A stretch of 64,000 nucleotides of DNA from Chlorokybus atmophyticus. Its lineage: Eukaryota > Streptophyta > Chlorokybophyceae > Chlorokybales > Chlorokybaceae. This document shows positions 11,493 through 25,200 of this stretch, one piece after another (positions within the stretch are counted from its first letter, which is position 1; each line of letters begins with the position of its first letter). Where the stretch lies: assembly GCA_009103225.1 (NCBI GenBank), contig RHPI01001965.1, positions 623,580 to 687,579 on the forward strand. The letters run 5' to 3'. The notes under the pieces are model-generated. The model ran no database searches and was not told the DNA's origin. It saw only the letters and a program-made list of their open reading frames with translations. The position numbers were made by a program, and so were the translations under genes.

Positions 11493-12885
11493 GCCTGCTG
11501 CCGCCGCCTCACAACCCCCACCTCCACAACCCCACTAACTAAGCTCCCAAACACACCCCTGACCTACCCCACACCGCCGCCCGAGCTGCCGCCGCCGCCG
11601 CCGCCAACTACAACCACAACTACAGGCCTACGGATGGCAGCGACAAGCACATGCGCGAGCAGAGGAGAGTCTCCGCCACAGGCCAGGCTAGCAGAGCCGC
11701 AGCCTCAGCCGCAGCCAGCATGGCTAATGAAAAGCAAAAGTGCAGTTGTGTGGCAAATTTAGCAATTGCATGAGACTGTCTGCCACTGATTTAGACACGA
11801 CTACGGTGAGACACCGTGTACAGAGCTGCCCGTTGAGGGATAGATTGGGATTTCGTTGTTGTGAATTTCATGCATTCCGGGCTCGCGGAGTGAAGCTGAG
11901 CCACAAATCATGGGCGTGGAAGGCGATTTAGGACGGCAGCAATCACACGTGGCGTAGGGAAAAGGGAGTGGGGCCCACTCAGTGGGCAGCGGAATTACCA
12001 CGCATAAAGTGTGGCCCACACTTTATGTCTCGGTACTCAATGGATATGCATCCCACCCATTATCCGGATCGGTTGTTTGCTAGCAACGGGTCGTTAGTTA
12101 TTGTCTGCGAGCTGACTTTGCGCCGTACGGATACGGGCTAAACGGAATCGGCTTTCCTCAACGACGGCCTGCCGCTGCCTGTACGACTGTGAGGTTCCCA
12201 TGGCTAATTCGGGGACAACCTCCAAACTCTTGCCTACATCTTATCGCAGTCCACTAAGCTTTGCAAGGATTGCTGCGGGGTGCGGTAGAATTTCTACCGC
12301 AGCATCCACATTCTGCGCCTGAGTTTCCAAGCCACGAGTCTGGCTTGTCACTGACAAGTTGCCACGCACGGGGAAAAGTTTCCCGACGACAAGTCAGACT
12401 CGTGCATGGTATGAGCCGGTTCTGTCGGCGGCCGTTGCAACGGACCAGTCTCGACCCCGATCGCGGGCGCTCAGCTCGTGATCAGGCGCCACGTGATCTG
12501 GACTCAGATGTTCAGTGAAGCCCTGATCAGCCAGTGGTTGAAGGCGCACACGTCAGCGACGACGTCGTTGTCGGCATCGGCGTTGCGAGAGAAAACGGGA
12601 GGAAGAGGGTTTTGCTTTCGGGCGGTAACTGAGGCTGCGAAGGCCCAGCACGCAGCTTTCCAGGCCCTTTAGCCCGCAGCTCAGTTGCTTAGCAAGTGCC
12701 AGGCAAGGCAGCTTGGGATTGTGCTGAATTGTTCCGCAACAGTCTGTTAACAGTGATTTGGTCTGCGTGCTTGTGAGAACTGAAGATTGTCAGGGGTTGA
12801 GTATTCAATCGTTTCCCTGCATTGTTCTTATTACGCATGCATCTGCAACCCTCCCTAGATCAACTTTCTACCATCAACCTGTGCT
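11493..12885. promoter_or_regulatory. Divergent promoter region between recN and hisC homologues
   Basis: 1.4 kb between two divergent 5' ends, GC-rich near recN with CCG/CCA runs at about 11575-11612. It contains short palindromes: CATAAAGTGTGG/CACACTTTATG at 12003-12027 and TGCGGTAGAA/TTCTACCGCA at about 12280-12300. No core promoter element can be assigned with confidence. A hidden first exon of the hisC homologue could lie here, since an acceptor-like CTCCCTAG precedes 12861 in frame. Confidence 0.4.
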
Positions 12886-15610
12886 ATGGGGGACGAGGGG
12901 GACTGGTCGCCTGTGCTGCCTGCTGTGGTGAGCAAGACGCAGTCATCTACACTGTCTCTCTGTGTGTATAGGTGTGCATGCGTGTGCACCTGTGCGTGCA
13001 TGCGTGCGTCAACTGGTGTGCTACTCGTGGACAGTTTTACAACTGTTGCGTGATCGCAGGCGAATTTACCAGCAGCAGCGCTGCCCAAAGCTTCAGTAAA
13101 GCAGCTGACTCCCCACCCAAATTTCACCGGCACACTTAGGCGGCTACATCTGAACGAGTGCCCTTACCCACCTTCCCCAAAGGTACGCCACTTCCCACAT
13201 CACCACACACTGTCTCTTTGGTCAACCAACTCAACGAACCAAATGCCCACTTACACAGGTTCAGGAAGCCATACGCAAGGCTGCTGAGACGGTCAACCTC
13301 TATCCCGATCCGCGCTGCGAGGAGCTTGCGTCTGCGCTTGCGGCGAGGCTCCAAGTCGATGCGGCGCAGATTGTTGTGGCCAATGGCAGCGAGCAGATCC
13401 TGCATGTGAGACACACAACCGCACAAGTGTATTCGTGCATATGCGTGTGCGTGTGTATATGCATGCGAGCGGATGTGCATGTGCGTGTTTGTGGGCGTGC
13501 ACATTTGCGTGTGCAAGTGAGTGCGTGTGCATGTGGTTGCGTGTGTTTGGTTGTTGATGCTCGGACATCCATTGCTGTGTGCGTGCGTCTGCTTGAGTGT
13601 TCACATGTGAGTGTGCACGTGTGCATACGAGTACGCTTGCACATGTGTGGTTGTTTACACTCAAAGTTACATAGCTGTTGTTGAGGTGTACAGGGCATAG
13701 CGCAGCTGAACCATGACTCGTCTGGTGGCATTGTCATCCCCGACCCCTCATTCCCACGGTACGCTGCGTCCGCGGCAATCTTTGGAGCAGAGGTGCGCAG
13801 GTAGAGGGCAACAAACACACATGTGGTGTATGCGACCGGCACATAACACGTGTTGGAAAGCTGTTGTTTGATCTCTGTGTCTTGGAAGGTTGTGCGCGTG
13901 CCGGTGACATCGACGGGTTGTTGCGACGCTAGTGCGATGCTTGCGACGGTGACGTCAAAGACTAGAGCACTCTTTGTCGCGAACCCCAACAACCCAACGG
14001 TATGTCCCTCGTCCTTCTGCATGTCTCTGTTGTGCAACATGTGTTCAGCTCACGCGCACTCAGACGATGCTGTGTTGCGCATGCAGGGTGGCATGATGAC
14101 CGAAGCAGAGTTGCAGGAACTTGCCGTTAATGCGCCTGAGAATGTTCTGCTGGTTCTAGATGAGGTCAGATCTTTACATTTAACCACGCACACCCACATA
14201 TGTACATGTGAGCATACGCATGTGCACAGCACACACATATTCTCGGATTCACACTTACACACGTGACTCACCCCATTATGCTGGCTATGCTGTCGCCCGT
14301 ATCGGATTCTGCTGTCAAAGAGAGTATACGCGCGCACGCTTGTTTCCATAGCATCCACCACCTAACCTGATGTTGATGGAGAGCTTGCATGCCTTTGTGT
14401 CACGTCCTTTCCTTACAACAACACACACTGGACAGGCGTACTACGAGTTTGCAAGGGCTGCGGGAGGACCGGATGGACTGAGGCTGTTGCTGAAGCACAG
14501 AAGAAAAGGTATTTGACCTCACGCACACAACATGGTTGTGAGTCTGCGTTCGTTGCTGGTTGGATCCAACTGGTATCAAAAGCAGGTACATGACACGACA
14601 TGACACGACATGCGCACGCATGCGTGTACCCGCGCGCACATACGTGTGTGTGGGGTGAGGGGGGGAGGGGGGGGGTAATGTACCGGTTTGCTAAATGAAT
14701 CTCATTCAGGCCCTTGGATCGTGACACGGACATTCTCAAAGGCGTTTGGTATGGCCGGCCTGCGCGTGGGATACGCCGTCTTCTCGTCTGCGTCTCTCGC
14801 CAGCAACTACCTCAAGCTGTCGCCCATATTCCCCATGTGCTCGCTGAGTGAGGTGAGAACAACATATTGGGCAAAAACATTTGCTTCTTCAGTGTCTGCC
14901 GTTTTGATCAAGCTGCAGTCTAGTCTAGTCTTGTCTGCTCTGGCCTAGTCTAGTGTAGTTTGGTATAGTCTAGTCTGGCTGAGAGATGGCAACAGCTGTC
15001 CTTGCATTGGGCCATGTGTGGTTGTGTGCTTGTTGTGTGTCTTGTTTGCAATGGTGCACGTGTTCATGTATATGGCATTGTGTGGCAGCCAGCTGCGCTT
15101 GCCGCTCTGGCAGACGAAGCGTACTCAGTGCAACTCGTGGGACGGATATCGCAAGAAAGAGAGCGCATGTCATCAGCATTGCGGTAATACTTATTGATGG
15201 CGTTATTGCCCATCCGGCGTTATCAATGACACAGTTTTTGTGTCTGATACAGGCAGCTTGGGCTCGAGCCTTTGCCATCGTTCGCCAACTTCGTCGCTGT
15301 CAAGGTGTCAAAATCAGCCATGACTGTTATACAGGTATCAACAACACCCAAGAACTGCGAAGATCGAAATCAAAAACTACAAAACAGAGGCGATTGCATG
15401 CATGGTGCACGCCGCCGTGAATGGTACTCCGTTTCAAGTATTGCAAGTCATCACCAGGTTGTTGTGTTGCAGGAGTTGGCAGGGCGAGGGGTCTTTATCG
15501 GTCCCATTAGGTCAAGCGGACCCGCGTATAACAATTACATCAGGATTGGTGTTGGGACTTTGGAAGATACTGATGCAGTCATTGCTGCGCTGAAAGAAGC
15601 GCTTATGTGA
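12886..15610 (+). CDS. hisC: Histidinol-phosphate aminotransferase-like enzyme (PLP, fold type I)
   Basis: Probable histidine-biosynthesis transaminase (imidazole acetol-phosphate to histidinol-phosphate, glutamate donor). Eleven exons: 12886-12927, 13060-13182, 13259-13405, 13694-13792, 13889-13999, 14087-14164, 14436-14508, 14710-14852, 15089-15183, 15253-15334, 15473-15610. All phases close; 1131 nt gives 376 residues (E. coli HisC is 356). Seen in order: [53 protein letters not shown] (PLP-binding D and Y), [17 protein letters not shown] (the K is the Schiff-base lysine), FANFVAV and YIRIGVGT near the C-terminus. The N-terminal 14-residue exon is not a transit peptide, so either an upstream exon is missing or the enzyme is not imported. 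A related class I/II aminotransferase of other specificity is the main alternative. Introns are rich in TG/CA. Confidence 0.88.
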
Positions 15611-15840
15611 TTGTAATTGATGCACTTCGCAATTCGCCAGGAACAGGTAAGCTGCTCAACTCGCTTTTGTGTGGTGGCCTTTGCCAACTTGCGCTACAGC
15701 TGTGTAGTGTAGTTAGCTAACTACACTATAGGGTGGCTCACAATGCGGCAATGGCGATCAACCATCGAAGGCACAATAGTTGCGAATGCGCATTTGTCTT
15801 ATGCTTACGTGCCTATTGCACGTACACACGGATTGACATT
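15611..15840. other. 3' flank of the hisC homologue
   Basis: TGTAA, the usual volvocalean-type polyadenylation motif, lies at 15612-15616, very close to the stop. A tandem GTAGT/TAGCTAACTAC palindromic stretch lies at about 15705-15727. Confidence 0.35.
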
Positions 15841-16450
15841 CAAGGACCAGGTATGGTCCTTTCACGGACCCCCCGGACCATGCATGGTCCGCGGGGGACG
15901 GACCGTTCCTGGTGCGCAGTCACGCACCAGACGTGGTGCGCGGCCGGACCAGGCATATTGCCGGTCCGACTGACAATGGGTGTACGGACCATGCGTGGTC
16001 TGGACCACAACAATACCGGACCATATATATTGCGGTGAATGAAACCAATGTGATTGATCCGAACCACAATGATTGGGCGGATCGTAGCTGGTGCACGTTC
16101 AGCTTATCGGTCATTTTAGACAAGCAGCATGCAGCATGCATGGTCTGCCGCCTTAACAAGCTCTTACTAGTCCACATTTCCAACAAATTGCGGACCATTT
16201 AGGGTCCTTGATCGAACCAAGCAGCTATTGGTCCACATTGTCGTATAATTGCGGACCATGCATGGTCCTTGACTTCACCAAGCTCGTCCTGATCCAAAGG
16301 TGGGAGAGTACGGAGCATGCATGGTCGGTCCTCCATGATTGCTGAACCATGCATGATTCTAGGTTGGTTCGCAGGACAATGATTGGATGGAGCATCGCTG
16401 ATGCACGCTCGGCTCCTTAACAGTCGCACCATGCATGGTGCGACTGTCAA
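15841..16450. repeat. Cluster of palindromes with ACCATGCATGGT core
   Basis: At least six near-perfect palindromes share the core ACCATGCATGGT but differ in their flanks: CGGACCATGCATGGTCCG (15874-15891), CGCACCAGACGTGGTGCG (15923-15940), a CGGACC...GGTCTG copy at 15985, GGACCATGCATGGTCC (16253-16268), degenerate copies at about 16312 and 16342, and a perfect 28-bp palindrome at 16420-16447 ending in GACTGT. Between them, half-sites GGACCA/TGGTCC recur. There is no coding potential. Likely a foldback or MITE-like array, or a cluster of protein-binding sites at the left edge of the CACTA-like region. Confidence 0.85.
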
Positions 16451-17809
16451 GGATAAGCTAAGAATAACTTGAGCTATGTCTTGACAAACAATCGGCTAGT
16501 AAGATGGGTTATGCTCAGCTTCACATCCTTCTACACGGCAGCCATGAAGGATGCAGATGAGTGGGGGTCCATTGACGACCTGAGGTAGAAACATACTTGC
16601 GTTATGTAGCACCCCTTAGCTGGATTTCCGCAGAGGCTGGGCTAGCAGGCTTAGCCTCTTATAATCGTCAATCCAAGCATATCGAATGGTGTGCAGTTAC
16701 TCCATAGAGTCAAGCACCGTGCATAGTGCAACAGTCAACTCACGTGCATAGACTCAGAATACTGTGGTCTGTGCAGTAGGGTTTTACCGCTCAGTGAGGT
16801 GGCGCCGGCGGAGGGAGCAGGCGGGGGCGCTGTTTTGTTGTGGCGGCGGCGGCCTCTTGGCGGTGTACTTGGTGGCAAATGCGCAATATTAATAGCAAGC
16901 AAGAAGCTGTCAAGTTTGCCAGGGACATCGGTAATAAGCTGGGAATCAACTTGCAACCAGCCGATAAGAGGAACACCAGTTGTAGGCACCGCCGTTGCAA
17001 CCAACAGAGTTCCCTTGCCGAAGCAGGCGGCTGATGTGCAGCACGATGTTGACAACCCACAGCCTGCCCATGAAGCTGAGGCCACGCATGACCAGCAAAA
17101 TGGCGAGATCAGTCAGCATCATGAGCAGTAAGTTAACTTGCTGACCTTACTTGCTTTTCAGCAATGTTTACGCGGTCTATTGTGCATGCCACCTGCAATT
17201 GTTGCTATGACAGCCTTCACTAATAATATGTTCTTCACATGCTAGGAGACTGTCAACAGCTGACTGTCAATGTGGCCAGCATCACTACCAGTGGAGTGGC
17301 AGCCACATTTTACCCAAGGCAACATGTGGACAGCCGACGGTCGATGTTGCCAGCACCAGCAGTGCCGCAACAGTTCCACTGCAATTTAATTAACAATCGA
17401 CTGTTAACATGGCTGCGGGCACCGGCAGTGCAGCGACAACTCCACTTCAACATCAGCCTGATCCACAGCCGACTGTCAACATGGCTGGCACCGGCAGTGC
17501 TGCCCCTCTCAGCAACCATAGCAACAATGAGACCTGCAAGAGACTGTTGACGTGCCAACCGACAACTTGCATGCACTGACTAGTGACGAAGAGGCTGTAG
17601 CAGAACCCGAACAGCAAGAAGTCTCTTAAAGGATTTGCTTCCGCCTGAGGTGCCATGGCAAGGTGTGAATTGTTGCTCACGCTTACTCAACATAGCGCGC
17701 GGTTGTTAGAGATGCATTAAGGCTGTCCAGCGACTGTCATGTCCGTTCACTGCTATGCGCAACGTTGAGAACCATACTTCGTTTGTTTACAGCACGTTTC
17801 TTCTGACAG
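16451..17809. other. Left flank of CACTA-like element with GACTGTCAA motifs
   Basis: Mostly non-coding. GACTGTCAA occurs at about 16442, 17248, 17263 and 17475. Pro/Gln-rich open frames at 16799-17085 and 17239-17550 exist on both strands, with degenerate internal repeats (CAGCCGACTGTCAACATGGC-like units at about 17320-17480). I cannot support a specific gene. Confidence 0.4.
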
Positions 17810-20500
17810 TTGATTGACTTAGAGATTGTCATGGCCCACATGCGACTAAACACGGCGGCGCAAGAAAGTATGCACCCACCGCCAAACCCTTTAACACAAT
17901 GTGATTGCCCTCTACTTGGCATTTCTTGCCAACAACATACCTCAGAGACATCTACGCAAAAGATGCTGCATAAGTTTATGGCATTGCTAACAGACTTGGA
18001 GGACTCACATGCCCAGCAATCACTGATCAATAAGGTATTGAAGATTATTTTCGGCACTGAGGATGCAATCGTTCAACTTACCAAAGATCCTGCTTATAAC
18101 CATAGTCAACTGCGAAATGACCTCCACCCCTTGCTCGGCATGCGCAACCCCTCACAGCCGGCTGACATCACGGCAGTCGATGCTTTGCTGACTTCCATTA
18201 AAATGCCAGAGTCACGGAGATATACAGCATGCACGCGATGCAATTATCTTTCGAGATGCTTACCCATTCGGGTTCGAGGACAGCGACGAGGCAGATGACG
18301 TTGCCGCAAGTTTGTGCAGCGCTTGTGGAAACAGCCAAGCAGAGGTCAATGCGCGCACGCGCAAGGAGTGCATTGACTTTCTGTACACACCCATTGGTCC
18401 AAGGCTCGGTCCATGGCTGCAAGTACCTTCTATTGCATATGACAACCTTGCTTGGCGAGAAAAAGACACCTGGCTCGACGTGCCAGCTAACCAGCCCCTA
18501 GTGCTTCGATGGGAAGATTGGCATGGCAGCAAGTGGAGAGAGCTGTCTTCTTTTAGGGACTGCACGAAGACCATTCCTCTGCCAAACAAATGCGAGTGTG
18601 GACGCTACAATTATGACATTGACATGTCCAAGCACAGGGACGGTTATCAAAAATGGCATTGCACCGATGACAATGGAAAGGCTGCGCAGCAGTGTATTAA
18701 AGACTCGCGCGACATTGCGCTCATGCTGCACAGGCTGATGGTTTCAGCTGCGCATCAGTACAAAGCGGAGCAACCTTGTCATCAACGTTGTTGTACTCAA
18801 TGGAGGCAAGTGCGTCAGCTCACAGGCTTCGTCCATCATGCCCGTGGTATTTGTCCTAGTTGACGAGCTACTCGACGTTGTTAAGGACTGTATAAACCCG
18901 TTTATGAAGCCCATGCTGGATGAGTTGGAGGATTTGTACACCATGGGCTTCCCTACGCACTACGGTTTGGACTAAAGCCAGGTGGACATCAAGCTCCCTC
19001 ATCGACTGGCTGGTACGCTTGATACACCTGTTTACAAGACCTCGTGCGCAATGCTGTGTCATGAATGTGATTGTCGACATCGCCTGTCAACTTTACAAAA
19101 GCTTTGTAATAAATCCAGCAGAGTAAGCACACTCCATTAAGGGCGATTAAGAACGACTGTCACTATAACGCACTTCATTGGTTGCCATCTTTATAAAGTT
19201 CATTAAGACCCATCTAAAGACTGTTTACAACGACTGTCAATAGCGACTATCTTTGTGCAGCTGTCCACTGTACGGGACAGTCCATGTTAAAAGGTCGCGG
19301 TTGTTCCTGCGCGTAGCTTCACACGCGCTGCCCACAAAGCGGTGCGTTCTAATGCAACGTGTTTTGCAAGTGAAAAGGTTTTCCTTGAGAGACATTGTCA
19401 TGAACATAGCCGGCAACAATCCCGCTTAAAGCGAGATGGGGCAATTTAAGAATGGCGGCTTATGCGGTTGCAGGGCTTGTTGTCTGCTGGCAACTCATAT
19501 CCGGTACTCTATTGTCACCAAAAAAGTCACTAATCCCAGCACTGGCAACAATGTTGTTGAAGAAACTCGGAGCAACAGGACGGATTTCCACTACGCTAGC
19601 AGCCGCTACCCAGTCGCCATCCATTTGCCAAAAAAACTGCAGAGGCCACTTACCAGCTGGCTTATGAAGTTGAAAGCACAGAAGATTCCAATCGCAAGAA
19701 AGAAAAAGCCAAGAAGTATGGCGTCAACGGGCTGTCGCTTTTGTGGCGGCTGTAGCGGATCATCCATATTGTACAAGTCTGACCCATGCCAGGACATGGG
19801 TCAAACATGTACACACGCTAGCCGAAGGACTGGCTAAGAGCCTGACAGTTAGCACTCAAATGGATAGTGGGGACGAGCAGGCCAGCAAGCTGAGATTAAC
19901 AGTCGGCTAACTGTGATGAAAAACGCACGGCCAGGGAGTTGAGGCATGGTTACCGCTGGCCACATGGCCTCAGCAATTGCCTTGGATGGTGGAGGGCGTG
20001 AGAGCACCCAGCTCTTTGTCCATTTTGCTGTGCCTTATGTTTTTTACAAGCTGCTAAGCGAAGAAAGAAAAGACCTCGTCATGTGCCTCCACATGATATT
20101 TCGCTTGTTTTTTGACATCTCGCACCGCTGGGGTTGGGAATCCGGAAGTCTGGAGCTCGCTGATGCACTGCGTAGGTGCTGGAAGGTGAACAGTGAGATT
20201 TGCTTTAGCACTAACAAGAAGATTTTTAGGCACATTGGGGGAACTTGCCACATGCTTGACAACATCCGTCGACATGGCCACCATGATATGTTCTCGTGCT
20301 ACGCCTTTGAGCGCTCTGTGAAGCTGTATATCAACGCCCCATCCAACATTAAAGAGTACGAGATCAGCTTCATGAAGCAATCGATCAGGAGAAGGTTTGT
20401 GCGACTCTTTGGCGTCATGCGTGATGATCAGAGGTCAGGCCTGCTGCTCCACCACAGAGTCATCAATGCACTGTCTGCAACCTGTAAAACATAGTTCAAC
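17810..20500 (+). pseudogene. CACTA (En/Spm)-like transposase, decayed
   Basis: Blocks of coding sequence on the + strand match the layout of CACTA-type transposases: a Cys/His-rich N-terminal part (18312-18770, with CSACGN and CECGRYNYD), then PFMKPMLDELEDLYTMG (about 18896-18946) leading into LAGTLDTPVYKTSCAML and CHECDC (19005-19070), then GVNGLSLLWRL at about 19721, and a C-terminal block 19946-20494 with TCHMLDNIRRHGHHDMFSCY and NIKEYEISFMKQSIRRR, which resembles the DUF4218 region. In-frame stops at about 18973, 19754 and 19781, plus frame changes between blocks, show it is not functional as it stands, unless some stops fall in introns. Family placement rests on motif order, not on a search. 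Confidence 0.65.
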
Positions 20501-20934
20501 AGGTCCACCTGATATGAGGTGGCTACAATTAGGCACCCTGAGGAGATATGGGCTCTTGTGGAAGCATATCCCACCTTGGCACACTCCCAGCACATTACAG
20601 AGAAATGTGCATTGATTGGACGATGCAGCATTCAGTACGTAGGGAACGACGCCTTTTTTTCAGTTTAGATGCATCCGCACACAAGAGAACATTGCCATCC
20701 ACACCAAGTTGCTGCGGACAGTGCTTGACTACAAAGCCTAGATGAGGGACGTTCTGGTATACAAGTACGTGCTGGCATTGACAACCGTAGAGGTATCCAC
20801 TTTATGCTGTCCACTTGACCGTCTCGACTGTCCCTTTCACATTAACAGTTGCAGACTGTCAATGTGAGTATTGACATTTGGCTAATTGTTACTGATTGTC
20901 AATAAAACCATTGTTTGCACTTGACAGTGGCCGC

Positions 20935-22270
<1,336 letters not shown>

Positions 22271-22284
22271 TATGCATGGTTGGT

Positions 22285-25200
22285 TCAGCCCATCCGACAA
22301 GCCTTTCGGTATCTCGCTAATGCGTCCATTCCTTTGGGGGTATGCAACCACCGCAATGCAGCTTGGAAATGGGCCGCGGCTGTCAGCACGGCAGGCTGCA
22401 CTTGACGCGCAGACATCCTCTCGTGAAGCCGCTCCAGGAAGTCCAAGAATGTAGGCATGGTTAGCAACATCGTGTCAAAAATTGAAGTGATGTTGACTTC
22501 ACGGAGCACTATAGCTTCGCGCGGAATGCCAGTGTCGTGTGCATCCCCGTTGCGGTAAAAGTTGAGGGAACCAGCCAGCAAACCCTCCCACTCTTGAAAT
22601 CCCTTTCCACCTGATGCTGCGATGTTGCACATCCCTGAGTTAGATTAAACGCTGTTTGAAGTGACGTTGCCATGCCGAGCCCCCTGTAAACCTGATGGTC
22701 CAGCCGGCAAGCATCCAATACAGACCATCAACCAGTACGTCGTCACGCTCGTAACCTCGCAAGTTTACAAAGTTGTTCGTCACCAGGCGTGCTCATGAAT
22801 GGTGTTGATGAAGTCATGCGCATGGTGACGTTGAAGCTGCTGGTGCATCTGAAGCTGGTGCTGCTGGTTCTGAAGCTGCTTTTTTGGTTATTGCGATGGC
22901 TGCGGAAGCTGTTGTTTGAGATGGTCTACCTTATCTTGGAGGGCTTCCTTCTCCGTTTTCTTGATTGTACTTCCCATCTGAGCAGTCGTACTAGTCCTGC
23001 ACTCAATCCGGTGCCGCTTAAAGGACGTCCAATGATTCTTGATTAAGCCGCTTACCGAGTGCAGCGTACAGCTCCTTCGATAGCATTTGCAGCCTTTCAA
23101 CGTCTCTCGGCGTCTCCCCCACCTGTTGATGCACCTCTTCCAACTGCTTCTCTGCTCGCTCAGCTCGCACTATCACTTTGTTGACAGCCTCAGTGTCGAT
23201 CTGCGCGTGCCCCAATTGTTGCTCCACCTCTCAATTGTGGGCTCGCACCTCTTTCAACTGCTTCTCTGCCCGCTCAGCTGTCTCTGTCATCACGCTGACA
23301 GTCTCAGTGTTTACAGCCACGTCGCAAAATGTTTCCCATGCCGGCCGACCGAATATTGGCAACGGCCGTGCACTTGAGGATATCCATTTAAACTGTCGAC
23401 CTTCAGTCTACCGGCGATCTCGATACAAAGACCTGAGCATAACGGCCGTCACCATTGGTCGGCGGCCGTCTGCATAAAGGGACTGACCCTAATTGTTGGT
23501 ACCTTAAGGTACCTAACAATTTCCTACCGTTAATGATGTGTACTTTTCAAGGAACCTGCTGGTACCGCTCAATCATGATTAGGTGTTACACGTGATTGTC
23601 GTCATCAGCTGTGCAAGAATGCGTGACAAAAAATAAAAATAAAAAAAAATAGAAAAATAGTTACAATATGATATACTGAGCTACTGCTTTTGCTAGTACA
23701 ACTAGACTACCACTACTGCTACCACTACTACTACTGCTACTACTACCTTAGATACCACTGCTAGTACTACCCTTGTACTAAGCTGCGGCTCCTGCGCCGC
23801 CCGCTCCAGCTCCGCCGCCAGCGTTCCTTCTCCGCCGCCGCTGCCGCCGCCTGGCCTGGTCTGGCCTAGCCTGGCCTGGTCTGGCCCAGCCTGGCCTGGC
23901 CTGGCCGCCCTAAGGCAAGGAGGGTGGTTAGATGGCATGCGGTGTTGCGCGTAGTACAACGTTAGCAACCAAGCTCACCTACTGTTAGCCGTTGCCGCTG
24001 CCGCCACCGCCCACAACGCTCTGTTCAACTTGAAGACGTTGAGCGTTTGAATAACTTGGGCAGCCCAAGTTATTCATACGCGTTGTCGAAACGTGGCTCG
24101 CAACGGCATTACCGTATTATTATAATGCTACGAAAGTACCATTGTCGCAATGGCATTATCGTACCATTGACATAGTACGGCGGCTGCATTGCACCAGCGT
24201 CCGGACTTGCCGACCTTTAGGGACCGGCGGTCACTTGCTTATCATACTTGACACACAGTTAGTAGGTCGCCGCCGCGTTAAGTGCACGACTGGCGATCGG
24301 CCATCACTTAATAAACGCGGTAAGGTCACCTGATAGGGACCAACGGTGACTGGCTTGCCAAAGTAGGCAGGCCGTCGCGCATACTTTTCGACGATCAGGG
24401 TACGATCGACGGTCGTCACTATATGTGACCAAAACGTGACTTATCTGCTATACAGATGAGTCGCCATCGCGCAAATGGGACGATTGACAATCGGCCGTTA
24501 CCTTAAAGCGCGGTGTTGCCGTTATCGGCAGGCCGCCGTCAATTGTACTTATCGGTCGACCGCTTGCCGTCGGTATATGTTGCTTGATAGTATTGGCCGT
24601 CCAAAAAAGTCCCTTTACGGACCAATTTGTTACGTCAGGTAGGGTTAGGCAGGGTCAGGCACCCGTCAGTCCCTCAGTCCCTTGTCAGTCACCGTGTAAA
24701 ATTTACGACGCAGTAACAGGGTTAGCCGCTTGCTGCTACAGCTGGAGTAGCTATTCCCTTGTACGTTGCAGCTCTTCACCAACTTTGGCCGCTTGACTTA
24801 AGGTGGACTCTAGCTGCACCCGTTGCAAGAGGCTAGCGTTGCGCTGATGGTACTCGTAAAGCATTGCATCGGTGGAGCGCCAACGGTTCTCTGCCTCTGC
24901 CGCCATGGTAATAATTATTGCATTTGATGCTTCAACCTGCTGCTAAGCTTGATGCAACTGCCGGCGCAGACTGTCAACCTCCTCGGCATTGGACTTTGCT
25001 GCTAACTCCCTTTGCCGCCGCAGCTCCTCAACATTTGATGCCGCTACCAACTCCCTTTGCTGCAGCTCCTCAGCATGGGATTTTGCTGCCAACTCCCTTT
25101 GCAGCTCCTGCAGCTGCTGCCGCATGAGTTTGTCTTTACGGGTGAAATTGTCAGCCAGCAGCCTACGCTGCCGGTGCGACTCCTCCAAATTGTTGAGAGC

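Noticed and set aside
11007-11762. Several GC-rich open frames on both strands rich in Pro, Ala, Gly, Arg
   Set aside because: They shadow exon 1 of recN or its GC-rich upstream region; only the frame from 11492 joins RNFALIEE correctly.
13136-14040. His/Thr-rich - strand open frames
   Set aside because: They come from CA/TG repeats in introns of the hisC homologue.
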